Counted from the stretch's first letter, positions 1 through 6,159 are shown. The stretch: DNA of 6,671 bases from Phycisphaerales bacterium (GCA_030612785.1 JAUWNF010000190.1:1-6671), one strand, 5' to 3'. Notes: a model not told the origin generated them from the letters alone. Numbers and translations are program-made.

Positions 1-76
<76 letters not shown>

Positions 77-141
77 ACCCGGGCACGTGCACCATGGTTC
101 CGCGGTCCTGGCCGGAGAATGCTCCACGAGCAGTCAGCCCC

Positions 142-170
142 TTGACTCGGCTGGCCGAATTCGCTATCCT
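142..170 (+). promoter_or_regulatory. sigma70-like promoter for the SUMF1/PEP-CTERM gene
   Basis: A -35 box TTGACT (142-147, 5 of 6 to consensus) and a -10 box TATCCT (165-170, 4 of 6) are separated by exactly 17 bases. Transcription would begin near 177, giving a 5' leader of about 150 nt before the ATG at 327. Spacing and orientation fit the downstream gene. Promoter activity is inferred from sequence only. Confidence 0.6.
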
Positions 171-185
171 GTAGGCTGAGGTGGA

Positions 186-212
186 GATGGAGGAGAGAGA
201 GATTCCCCCATC
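186..212 (+). other. purine-rich leader hairpin
   Basis: GATGG (186-190) pairs with CCATC (208-212). After one A-C mismatch the stem continues with GGA/TCC and a G-T wobble, closing a purine loop. It lies just after the predicted transcription start of the 327 gene. No T-run follows, so it is not a terminator. A role in the leader is possible but unproven. Confidence 0.3.
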
Positions 213-315
213 ACACAGTTGATCACGTGGCCCTGCGGGCAGGCTCCCTCTTCGTGCGCCAAGCATGGTTGGGCGATGTCCGTGGAACGCGCCGATCGAT
301 TCGGGTTTCAAGAGA

Positions 316-320
316 GGGAG
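316..320 (+). promoter_or_regulatory. ribosome binding site deciding the start at 327
   Basis: GGGAG lies 6 bases before the ATG at 327. Upstream in-frame candidates at 219 (TTG) and 276 (ATG) lack such a site and would place about 17 to 36 extra residues before an obvious signal peptide, so 327 is the preferred start. Confidence 0.7.
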
Positions 321-326
321 ACGAGA

Positions 327-1292
327 ATGTGCAAGTGTATGACGATCGCGGCAGTAGCGGTAGTGGTATTGGCCTGCGTCTCCGGTGCTCAGGCGGATGT
401 GTTCGGTACGGGCGGGAATCAATTCACCGTCGACTTCGTGCCGATCTCGGGCGATGCGGGCGACCTTGGTAGTTGGCCGGCGGGCGCCGATTACACGTTC
501 GCGGGCGCTAATCGTGATGATTACCGCATGGGCACGTTCGAGATCACGAACGACCAGTGGACCAAGTTCACGAACAGCCTGGGCGTCCCGGTGACCGGCG
601 CCCCATCGGCTGCGTATGACTCAGGCCCTTACTGGACGGGCACGAACGTACCGACCAACAATGTGAGTTGGTACGAAGCGGCCCAGTTCGTCAACTGGCT
701 GAACACGAGCACGGGCCATCAGCCAGCGTACAAGTTCACCGGTACGCAGGGCACGGGCGATTACGCCCTCGACACCTGGAGCACGGTCGAGGCCGACAAC
801 GGCACGAATCTGTACCGCCACAAGGATGCACTCTACTACATGCCGACGGAGGATGAGTGGGTCAAGGCGGGCTACTGGAACGGGACGAGCCTCCAGACCT
901 ACGCGAACGCATCGCCCGGCGACCTCAATTACGGCTCACCTGATCCGGCGAAATGGAACTACTCTCCGTCTGCGGGAAGCGAGCCCTGGGGTGTGGGCAG
1001 TGGGGTCGAGGAACTCAACGGCACGTTCGACATGATGGGGAACGTCCGGGAGTGGATGGAGAGCCCGTACAGCGATTCCGCCTACGGGCCCAGTTCCATT
1101 CGCGGGCAGCGTGGCGGGTCGTACCTCGGCAGCGGCAACGGCCTCGCGTCCTCCTACCGGCGCGACCGCGACCCGGGCCTCGAGTACAGCTACGTCGGGT
1201 TCCGTGTCGCCTCCGAGGTCCCTGAACCGTGCAGTTTAGTGTTGCTTTCGCTTGGCGGGTTGGCGTTGTTAAAGAGAAGGCGTAGGGCGTAA
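327..1292 (+). CDS. Secreted SUMF1 (formylglycine-generating-enzyme fold) protein with PEP-CTERM tail
   Basis: The 321-residue product begins with a signal peptide (residues 1-23, hydrophobic AVAVVVLACVSG, likely cleaved after AQA). A SUMF1/FGE-sulfatase domain spans about 33-296. Its family motifs are YRMGTFEITNDQW (66-78), NNVSWYEAAQFVNWL (111-125), YYMPTEDEWVKAGYW (170-184), NGTFDMMGNVREW (231-243), RGGSY (262-266) and VGFRVA (290-295). A PEP-CTERM sorting tail follows from residue 298: VPEP, hydrophobic stretch, KRRRR. Active FGE enzymes carry two cysteines after RGGS; here that stretch reads YLGSGNGLASSYRRDR with no cysteine, so sulfatase activation is unlikely. A structural or ligand-binding role outside the cell is inferred. 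Such PEP-CTERM tails are normally processed by an exosortase and may anchor proteins in the envelope or extracellular matrix. The start is set by GGGAG at 316-320. The gene is transcribed alone and converges on ftsK. Confidence 0.9.
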   Translation: MCKCMTIAAVAVVVLACVSGAQADVFGTGGNQFTVDFVPISGDAGDLGSWPAGADYTFAGANRDDYRMGTFEITNDQWTKFTNSLGVPVTGAPSAAYDSGPYWTGTNVPTNNVSWYEAAQFVNWLNTSTGHQPAYKFTGTQGTGDYALDTWSTVEADNGTNLYRHKDALYYMPTEDEWVKAGYWNGTSLQTYANASPGDLNYGSPDPAKWNYSPSAGSEPWGVGSGVEELNGTFDMMGNVREWMESPYSDSAYGPSSIRGQRGGSYLGSGNGLASSYRRDRDPGLEYSYVGFRVASEVPEPCSLVLLSLGGLALLKRRRRA

Positions 1293-1300
1293 CCCTTTTT
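1284..1300 (+). terminator. weak intrinsic terminator overlapping the stop codon
   Basis: AGGG (1284-1287), loop CGTAA, CCCT (1293-1296), then TTTT (1297-1300). The stem is only 4 bp and the TAA stop lies in the loop. Outer segments AAGAG (1272-1276) and CTCTT (1310-1314) could add pairing, and more T-rich sequence follows. Position and T-run fit termination of the SUMF1 gene, but the hairpin is weak. Confidence 0.35.
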
Positions 1301-1334
1301 GCTTTGACGCTCTTAGACTTTTCCTCTTTTCTCT

Positions 1335-1567
1335 TCGCCGCGAAGCGGCGATTGTAGGAGAGGACGAGGTGCCGAGCCCGCCATGTATCTCGTCGCCCCG
1401 GCAGGGGCATAGGTGCTTAGCCACGGGCGCCAGCCCGTGGAATGAGTACGGCGCAAAAGCATAAGCCCCGGAGGGGCGACGGATGGTTGGGCCTGCAATC
1501 CAAGCAACGTCGTGTACGTGTGCCCTATCGCGTGGCCCCTCGAATCTGCCGCCCCTACGGGGCTGGC
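1335..1567. repeat. Composite palindromic intergenic element (planctomycete-type interspersed repeat)
   Basis: This convergent intergenic stretch carries a chain of perfect short hairpins: TCGCCGC-gaa-GCGGCGA (1335-1351); GCCCC-ggca-GGGGC (1395-1408); CCACGGGC-gcca-GCCCGTGG (1421-1440, 8-bp stem); GCCCC-gga-GGGGC (1465-1477); and GCCCC-tac-GGGGC (1551-1563), flanked by GCC/GGC out to 1567. None is followed by a T-run, so they are not ordinary terminators. The same GCCCC/GGGGC and CCACGGG/CCCGTGG modules recur, to my recollection, between genes in many planctomycete genomes. Open frames across the stretch (for example 1442-1645 plus, 1313-1675 minus) have no signal, domain or ribosome site and are judged spurious. 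The remaining bases to 1655 show no gene. Confidence 0.65.
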
Positions 1568-1655
1568 CTGCCTTTGGCCTCTGCCATCAAGGCGTTGAAG
1601 GGTAAGCGCCGTAAGAGGCCGGGCAGCGCGTCTTTGTCCGGCTGATAGCTGACGG

Positions 1656-4145
1656 CTACTTCTCGCCTTTCTCATCCTCGTGCGTGTCTTCGGCGTGGGT
1701 CTCGCCCTCTTCGTCCCGGTCGGCTGCGTAGCGTGCGGCCAGGTCGGTGGCGGTTTGCTTTTTGACGGCCGCCCACTCGTCGGCGGTCATCAGCACTTCG
1801 CGGGCGACCGAGCCCTTGTAAACCCCGATGATGCCCGCGTCGGCCATCATCTCGATCAGCCGCGAGGCCCGCGAATAACCGACCGCCAGCCGCCGCTGCA
1901 ACAGGCTCACGCTGCCGCGCCCGCTCTCGATAATGGTCTCCACGGCTTGGTCGAACAACTCGTCCTTCTCGCTGGCCGACCCCGCCACCGCGGAGTGAAG
2001 CTGAATGAGTTGGGGGTGGAACTCCGGCTGGGAGTGCTCGTTGAGGAAGTCGATGATCGCCCGTAATTCGCTCTCTTCGAGGAGGGTGCCCTGGGCACGG
2101 ATTAACTTGGCCGACCCCGGCGGCAGGAACAACATGTCGCCTTGCCCCATGAGCACCTCGGCCCCGTTCTGATCCAGCACGATGCGCGAGTCTATCCGCG
2201 ACGCCACCCGAAACGCAATCCGGCAGGGCATGTTGCTCTTGATCAGCCCGGTCAGCACCTTGACTTCGGGCCGCTGGGTGGCCACCACGATGTGAATCCC
2301 GACGGCCCGCGACTTCTGCGCCAGCCGCGACAGGAAGTGCTCGACCTCCTTCGGCGAGGTCATCATCAGATCGGCCAGCTCGTCAATGACGATGATAACG
2401 TGGGGAATGTGCTTGGGGATCTTGGCCCATTCCGCCTCGGTGGTCGGCTGGAAACGGTCTTCGATCTGCTCGGGGCTCAGCCGGTTGTACGCGGCGATGT
2501 TGCGCACCCCCGCTTCGGCGAGCAGCTCGTAACGCTCGTCCATCTTGGTCGCCGCCCATTCCAGGACGGCCTGGGCCCGGTGGAGGTCGGTGACAATCGG
2601 CGACATCAGATGGGGAATGTTCTTGAACTGGCTCAGCTCCACCATCTTGGGATCGACCAGGATGAGCTTGCAGCGGTCCGGCCGTTGGGTCATCAGGATG
2701 CTCGCGATGATCGAGTTGAGGCACACGCTCTTGCCCGACCCGGTGGTGCCGGCGATGAGCAAGTGCGGCATGCGCGCCAGGTCCGCGATCAGCGCGTCGC
2801 CCCCGGCGTCTTTCCCGAGGAACAACGGTAGGGCCATCTTGTCGACCTTGTGCGCGGCCATCATCAGCAACTCGCGCAGCCGGACCATTTCTTTTTCCAC
2901 GTTGGGCACTTCCACGCCCACGGTGTTCTTGCCGGGGATGGGGGCCACAATGCGGATCGCCGGGGCGCGCATGGCTCGGGCGATGTCGTTTGACAGCGAC
3001 GAAATCTGCGAGACCTTGATGCCCGGCGCCAGCGACAACGCGTACATCGTAATCACCGGGCCGGTGTCAATCTCGACCACGCGGGCGTCCAGACGGAACT
3101 CGCCCAGGGTCTGTTCGAGCACCTTGGCCTTGGCCCGGACGACCGACTCCTGCTTCGCCGAAAACGAGTGCTCCGATTGCTGTAACAGGCGGAGGGGCGG
3201 GAAGGTCCATTCCCCGATGGCTCGGGGATAGGCCTCGTCCATCGGAGGGGGCTCACGCTGCGGAGGCACCTTGACCACCGGCTGGTCTGGCTCATCATCC
3301 GTCGGACCCGGTTCGGACTCGCCCCGGCGACGTTTGTGCTTCTTGCCGGTCGGTTTGCCGGGAGCGGTCTTGGCTGCCTCGCGTGGTTCGTCCGGATGCT
3401 CCGGCACATGGGTATCGTCGAACAACTCGCCCTGTGCGGGCTCGCGGCGCTCGCGCAGGGCAACCCGCCGGCGGCGCGAAGGATTGATCTTGATGTCACT
3501 TGCGGAATCGGTCGGCGAAGCGGTGGCCGTCGAGGCCGCAGCCCGCGGCACCACTGTCGCCGCCGCGTCGCGAGCTTTGCTCAAGGCCTCGCCGGAAGCC
3601 TCCGCCGCCCGCTTAACCATGCCGGGGAAGCGCAGCACCCACCCCTCGGCCGCCATCAACAACCCGACGATGAACGCATAACCCAGAATCAGCACCGTGC
3701 CCAACCCGGAGAAGTGATCGGTGAGCAGGTCGCCCAACGCGGTGCCCAGGACGCCGCCGTCGCCTTCCGGTATGGTGTGCGCGCTGCCGGCGGAGACCAG
3801 GTGTACCGACGCGGCCGTTGCCGAACATAGTAAACTAAGCCCGAACGCACGCTGGAGCAGGTTGGGGACCTTGCCGTTGAACAGCCACAGCCCCGCCGCC
3901 ATGCTGACGAACAGAACGAGCGGGTAGGCTCCGTCTCCGAGGTAATAGAACGTGTGGTAGGCGACGAACCCGCCGGCCGGCCCGCACGCGTTCCGCGACG
4001 GATCGTTGTGCGGGTACTGATGGGGACTGGGCCACTCGCCCGCGTCGAACGTCAGCAGAGCGCCCCACACGAACAGGCAGACCAAGCTGAGCAGGATCGG
4101 CCAGTGCAAGCGCCGCCGGCGCTGTTGGGCTTGGCGTTTGGCCAT
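1656..4145 (-). CDS. ftsK: DNA translocase FtsK/SpoIIIE
   Basis: This ATP-driven, membrane-anchored pump moves double-stranded DNA at the division septum and helps resolve and segregate chromosome ends. From the ATG at 4145 the protein has 829 residues. Four membrane segments lie at about 14-34, 69-89, 96-117 and 147-171. A charged, proline-rich linker (about 175-320, with a basic KKHKRRR patch) follows. The FtsK alpha/beta motor carries Walker A GTTGSGKS (466-473), Walker B LILVDPK (494-500), the helicase-like IDELADLMM segment (587-595) and VVATQRP (620-626). A C-terminal winged-helix gamma domain (about 727-790, SVSLLQRRLAVGYSRASRL and AGIIG) is the part that reads polar DNA signals in known FtsK proteins. 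The acidic tail ends EDEKGEK. Length and domain order are complete. An in-frame ATG at 4190 would add 15 residues, but a GC hairpin abuts it and it lacks a ribosome site; the 4145 site is itself weak (GAG, 5-base gap). Many planctomycetes keep FtsK while lacking FtsZ (family knowledge). No operon partner is seen. Confidence 0.95.
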   Translation of the reverse strand: MAKRQAQQRRRRLHWPILLSLVCLFVWGALLTFDAGEWPSPHQYPHNDPSRNACGPAGGFVAYHTFYYLGDGAYPLVLFVSMAAGLWLFNGKVPNLLQRAFGLSLLCSATAASVHLVSAGSAHTIPEGDGGVLGTALGDLLTDHFSGLGTVLILGYAFIVGLLMAAEGWVLRFPGMVKRAAEASGEALSKARDAAATVVPRAAASTATASPTDSASDIKINPSRRRRVALRERREPAQGELFDDTHVPEHPDEPREAAKTAPGKPTGKKHKRRRGESEPGPTDDEPDQPVVKVPPQREPPPMDEAYPRAIGEWTFPPLRLLQQSEHSFSAKQESVVRAKAKVLEQTLGEFRLDARVVEIDTGPVITMYALSLAPGIKVSQISSLSNDIARAMRAPAIRIVAPIPGKNTVGVEVPNVEKEMVRLRELLMMAAHKVDKMALPLFLGKDAGGDALIADLARMPHLLIAGTTGSGKSVCLNSIIASILMTQRPDRCKLILVDPKMVELSQFKNIPHLMSPIVTDLHRAQAVLEWAATKMDERYELLAEAGVRNIAAYNRLSPEQIEDRFQPTTEAEWAKIPKHIPHVIIVIDELADLMMTSPKEVEHFLSRLAQKSRAVGIHIVVATQRPEVKVLTGLIKSNMPCRIAFRVASRIDSRIVLDQNGAEVLMGQGDMLFLPPGSAKLIRAQGTLLEESELRAIIDFLNEHSQPEFHPQLIQLHSAVAGSASEKDELFDQAVETIIESGRGSVSLLQRRLAVGYSRASRLIEMMADAGIIGVYKGSVAREVLMTADEWAAVKKQTATDLAARYAADRDEEGETHAEDTHEDEKGEK

Positions 4146-4155
4146 TGAATCTCGT

Positions 4156-4218
4156 TCCGGAGGTCGTCTTCGACCGGAGTTTTCAGGCATCCGGCGGGCG
4201 AGACCCGCCTTGCCAAGG
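4156..4218. repeat. Cluster of three hairpins upstream of ftsK
   Basis: Three palindromes lie in a row: GGTCG-tctt-CGACC (4162-4175, with TCC/GGA able to extend the stem from 4156 to 4178), GGCGGG-cgaga-CCCGCC (4193-4209) and CCTTG-c-CAAGG (4208-4218). They fall between the two candidate ftsK starts and just upstream, where a transcript leader would be. The GGCGGG/CCCGCC module resembles another planctomycete intergenic repeat (recollection, not checked). Its position argues that 4146-4190 is non-coding leader rather than the start of FtsK. Confidence 0.45.
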
Positions 4219-4220
4219 CT

Positions 4221-4244
4221 GATAACCGCGCTTTTACCATTATC
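4221..4244. promoter_or_regulatory. GATAA-N14-TTATC inverted repeat, possible operator
   Basis: GATAA (4221-4225) and TTATC (4240-4244) form an inverted repeat 14 bases apart, about 75 bases before the ftsK ATG. The half-sites are short and no partner protein or clear -35/-10 pair accompanies them, so an operator role is only a possibility. I found no convincing ftsK promoter or terminator elsewhere between 4219 and 4325. Confidence 0.2.
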
Positions 4245-4325
4245 GGCCGCCTCCCGCCAAACCCTGGAGCCAATCCTCTAGAATGGAGGCGCCCCATCTT
4301 CTCTTTCGGTTACCGGTTTAGCCTG

Positions 4326-5090
4326 CTACCGTCGGCGTCTGGTTGCGAGCAGACCGCCGAACGCAAGCAGGAACAGCGCGGCAGGCTCGGGAACGTCCAA
4401 CGTTACTACAACGTCGTCCAACCCCCAGCTTTCATCGGTGATCCCCTGGAGGTGGTCCGCGCCGAAGGTGATCACCAGTGAGCTATCCGTGTGGGCCAAC
4501 GTTCCGGTTGTCAACTCGTAGACCGCGTCGTGGACGACGGGGCCCTCACCGTTATCGAACAGGAACCCGAGCGTGTTGTTCTCGCTCGCATCCTGACGCG
4601 CGGGGAAATCACCCTCAGGGTAGGACCCAGGGAAAGCCTGTCTTGGCCCCGTGTCCGGATCCCAGTTGCTGAAGGTGGTCACATAGTCCCACTGCTCGGG
4701 GTCCTCGGGGTTGTCGGGCACGCTGCCTTCAACGAATGCCCAGTAGTCGGGACCACGAAAATCCAGGTCGAAGTTGCCGTCCCATGACCGGATGACAAAC
4801 AGATCCAAGGACACGGTAACCTCCGCGTGTGCGGGAAGGTTGTTGAGCGTCAACGTCACCATGCAGTTGCTGAACTCGCCCAGGAATCCGTCATCCGTGG
4901 AGGGTGTTGTCCCTGTTGGCGGAGCAGACCACTGCGTCTCGCCTTCCACCAGCATCGCCCACTCGGAGCCCACCGGCCCCGATCCCTCGAAATCGTTGGA
5001 ATAGATCGTTACGTCCCCCACCGCAAGGGGCACGGGAATGATGCACAGTAGCAGCGCACCGACAATCATCAAACCCAGGTATTTGTTCAC
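4326..5090 (-). CDS. Secreted PEP-CTERM protein, probable beta-sandwich
   Basis: The 254-residue exported protein starts at GTG (5088-5090). A signal peptide covers about residues 1-25 (LGLMIVGALLLCIIPVPLAVG, cleaved near G25/D26). The mature part is acidic and rich in aromatic and beta-strand stretches. It opens with IYSNDFEG and closes with SWGLDDVVVTL (221-231), a pairing seen in jelly-roll/LamG-like domains of planctomycete secreted proteins (inferred; no fold search possible here). Alternating strands such as AEVTVSLDLFVIRSWDG (89-105) and SSLVITFG (203-210) support a beta-sandwich. The C-terminus is a PEP-CTERM tail from 233: VPEP, AALFLLAFGGLLA, TRRRR. It is likely an exosortase substrate. 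The AGGAGG ribosome site is ideal. The gene follows the 5187-6035 PEP-CTERM gene in the same direction, with a terminator-like leader between them, so independent or attenuated expression is likely. The binding partner is unknown. Confidence 0.88.
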   Translation of the reverse strand: MNKYLGLMIVGALLLCIIPVPLAVGDVTIYSNDFEGSGPVGSEWAMLVEGETQWSAPPTGTTPSTDDGFLGEFSNCMVTLTLNNLPAHAEVTVSLDLFVIRSWDGNFDLDFRGPDYWAFVEGSVPDNPEDPEQWDYVTTFSNWDPDTGPRQAFPGSYPEGDFPARQDASENNTLGFLFDNGEGPVVHDAVYELTTGTLAHTDSSLVITFGADHLQGITDESWGLDDVVVTLDVPEPAALFLLAFGGLLATRRRR

Positions 5091-5097
5091 CCTTCCG

Positions 5098-5103
5098 CCT
5101 CCT
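5098..5103 (-). promoter_or_regulatory. Perfect AGGAGG ribosome site for a GTG start
   Basis: On the minus strand AGGAGG sits 7 bases before GTG at 5090, which settles a non-ATG start. It lies only 5 bases after the end of the 63-nt leader element, so folding or termination in that element would directly control access to it. Confidence 0.75.
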
Positions 5104-5108
5104 ATCCA

Positions 5109-5171
5109 CCAAACAAAAAGAAAGCACGCGCGAACACGTCTCCGGCCTCCCGTTTTGCCTGCCGGTTGTCC
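5109..5171 (-). ncRNA. Leader element copy 2 (63 nt, ends in terminator-like hairpin)
   Basis: Read on the minus strand, the element begins GGACAACCG (5171-5163) and ends CTTTCTTTTTGTTTGG. The hairpin is ACGTG-TTCG-CGCGT (5139-5126), with a UUCG loop, followed by a T-rich run (5123-5111). It aligns with no gap to the leader at 6159-6097, 37 of 63 bases identical, with the ends conserved and the stem sequence different. Similarity of about 12 of 24 bases continues upstream, across the stop codon of the preceding gene. It could terminate the upstream gene, attenuate the 4326-5090 gene, or yield a small RNA. Not recognised as a known RNA family. Confidence 0.5.
5111..5139 (-). terminator. Intrinsic terminator between the two minus-strand PEP-CTERM genes
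   Basis: A 5-bp stem (one G-U pair) with a UUCG tetraloop is followed by GC and then TTTCTTTTTGTTT. The stem is short, but the tetraloop is unusually stable. It would separate transcription of the repeat protein gene from the downstream PEP-CTERM gene. Confidence 0.5.
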
Positions 5172-5186
5172 GCTGACCGCGACCGT

Positions 5187-6035
5187 CTACCGCCGCCTCC
5201 GTCTCATCACCGCCACACCACCGAGCACCAGCAGCGAGAGTGTGGTGGGTTCGGGGATGAAAGCCGCGTCCACATCCTCATCATGAGTGAACCACAAGTC
5301 GCCCTCAAAGAACATACTTGCGGTCTGGCCCACGGGATCCCACTCGACCAGATCTTCGTCCTCGAAAGAGTTCAGGCCCGGAAGCCCGGCGTCGGCTACG
5401 GTTGACAGAACAATATGGCCATTGCCCAGAACGTGGACGGCGTCAATATTCTCATTATGGCTATTGAACAAGTACTCGCTGAACAAGAGCGTGGCCATCC
5501 CAGAGGCAGGATCGCACTCGACCAGATCTCCGTCTCCGAACTCCAGGCTCCCGATCTTCGCGTCAGCGTCGGTTGAGAGGACGATATGGCCATTGTCCAG
5601 GACGCAGGCGGCGTCGATATCCTCCTCACCAGCGAACCAGTCGTCCCCGTGGAAGAACATGGTTGCCGTTTGGTTCACAGGATCCCACTTGACCAGATCT
5701 TCATCCTCAAAGCCCAAGCCCGGAAGCCAAGCGTCGCTGTCGGTCGAGAGGACGATATGACCGTTGCCAAAGACGTGGACCGCACCGACCTCCTCATCAT
5801 TGCCACCGAACAAATCTTCGTTGAAGATGAGGGTTGCGGTCTCGGTGGGGCGATCAAAATCGACCAGGTCCCCGTCCCGAAAGGTCAAGGGAGGGACACC
5901 CAGCGTCGCCGGGGCTGTCGTTGAGAGGACGATCTCCGCCTGCGCGGGTAAACCGCCCAGAAGCGTCACGAACAAGACAGCCGAGATCGTGTAACGTACC
6001 GGGTTCGTGAGTCCTGTCCCTGTTAGCCGAGCCAT
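5187..6035 (-). CDS. Secreted tandem-repeat PEP-CTERM protein
   Basis: The 282-residue exported protein starts at the ATG at 6033-6035. An in-frame ATG at 6131 would add 32 residues but lies inside a terminator hairpin, so it is rejected. The signal peptide is residues 1-33 (hydrophobic TISAVLFVTLLGGLP, cleavage after AQA). The mature part is almost entirely four repeats of about 57 residues starting at IVLST: 35-93, 94-150, 151-207 and 208-259. The repeat consensus is IVLST-adA-lpgL-F-D-DLV-wDP-tAt-F-W/LF-eDIDA-hVl-NGH, rich in Asp and Glu. The regular hydrophobic/acidic pattern suggests a beta-propeller-like or solenoid fold and possibly calcium binding (inference). The last repeat runs straight into the PEP-CTERM tail (IPEPTTLSLLVLGG, then VMRRRRR). 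A promoter, structured leader and intrinsic terminator lie upstream. The partner or function is unknown. Confidence 0.9.
   Translation of the reverse strand: MARLTGTGLTNPVRYTISAVLFVTLLGGLPAQAEIVLSTTAPATLGVPPLTFRDGDLVDFDRPTETATLIFNEDLFGGNDEEVGAVHVFGNGHIVLSTDSDAWLPGLGFEDEDLVKWDPVNQTATMFFHGDDWFAGEEDIDAACVLDNGHIVLSTDADAKIGSLEFGDGDLVECDPASGMATLLFSEYLFNSHNENIDAVHVLGNGHIVLSTVADAGLPGLNSFEDEDLVEWDPVGQTASMFFEGDLWFTHDEDVDAAFIPEPTTLSLLVLGGVAVMRRRRR
5259..5933 (-). repeat. Four tandem repeats of about 170 bp within the PEP-CTERM gene
   Basis: The units are 5757-5933 (R1), 5586-5756 (R2), 5415-5585 (R3) and 5259-5414 (R4), about 171-177 bp each except the shorter last one. DNA is still visibly similar between units: on the plus strand a GACGATATGGCCATTG-like stretch recurs at each junction. 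R1 and R3 share GDGDLV, F-xE-xLF and AVHV-GNGH. R2 and R4 share FEDEDLV, WDPV-QTA-MFF and WF-EDxDAA. The order is thus A-B-A-B, implying duplication of a two-unit block. Confidence 0.88.
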
Positions 6036-6040
6036 CGTTT

Positions 6041-6048
6041 CACCCTCC
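6041..6048 (-). promoter_or_regulatory. ribosome binding site deciding the start at 6035
   Basis: Minus-strand GGAGGGTG ends 5 bases before the ATG at 6035. Together with the signal peptide that begins there, it fixes this start over the upstream in-frame ATG at 6131. Confidence 0.75.
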
Positions 6049-6096
6049 GTTTGGGAGCCAGTACCGTCCAGCCACCCACCGCTATGGCACGCGAAT

Positions 6097-6159
6097 CCAT
6101 ACAAAAATAAAGAGAGAGCCCCCACGGGCATCTCTCTCCACTTTCCGCATCGGTTGTCC
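6097..6159 (-). ncRNA. Leader element copy 1 (63 nt, attenuator or small RNA)
   Basis: Read on the minus strand, it begins GGACAACCG (6159-6151), then CCG-ATG-CGG, then a long terminator hairpin, and ends TTATTTTTGTATGG. An additional stem just upstream pairs GGTGGCGA (6182-6175) with TCGCTGCC (6170-6163) around an ACAA loop, giving 8 bp with two G-U pairs. A sigma70-like promoter ends at 6193, so this RNA would start near 6186 and could end near 6103 (about 85 nt), before the ribosome site of the 5187-6035 gene. That arrangement fits transcription attenuation, a riboswitch-like switch, or a free-standing small RNA. It pairs with the copy at 5109-5171. Not recognised as a known family. Confidence 0.5.
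6102..6137 (-). terminator. Strong intrinsic terminator upstream of the repeat-protein gene
   Basis: On the minus strand AGAGAGA (6137-6131) pairs with TCTCTCT (6117-6111). After one bulged base, GCCC (6129-6126) pairs with GGGC (6121-6118) around a GTGG loop. The 11-bp stem is directly followed by TTATTTTTG (6110-6102). No minus-strand gene is visible upstream for it to terminate, which points to leader control or a small RNA. Confidence 0.75.

Noticed and set aside
177..215. A third copy of the 63-nt leader before the plus-strand PEP-CTERM gene
   Set aside because: It shares only GTAGG and GGAGAGAGA-like purine runs; GGACAACCG and the T-rich end motif are missing.
219..326. Longer N-terminus for the SUMF1 protein, from TTG 219 or ATG 276
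   Set aside because: No ribosome site, and it would bury a good signal peptide that begins at the ATG at 327 with GGGAG in front.
1395..1563. CRISPR array
   Set aside because: The repeats are short hairpins with irregular spacing and no unique spacers of constant length, and no cas genes are present.
1313..1675. Open frames in the intergenic region (1313-1675 minus, 1442-1645 plus)
   Set aside because: They are translations of the palindromic repeats, with no signal, domain or start context.
2142..3231. Long plus-strand open frames opposite ftsK (2142-2831, 2545-3231)
   Set aside because: They are antisense shadows of a high-GC coding region: His/Arg/Pro-rich, no domain, no ribosome site.
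6036..6131. Upstream ATG at 6131 for the repeat protein
   Set aside because: It falls in the terminator hairpin, has no ribosome site and would precede the clear signal peptide starting at 6035.
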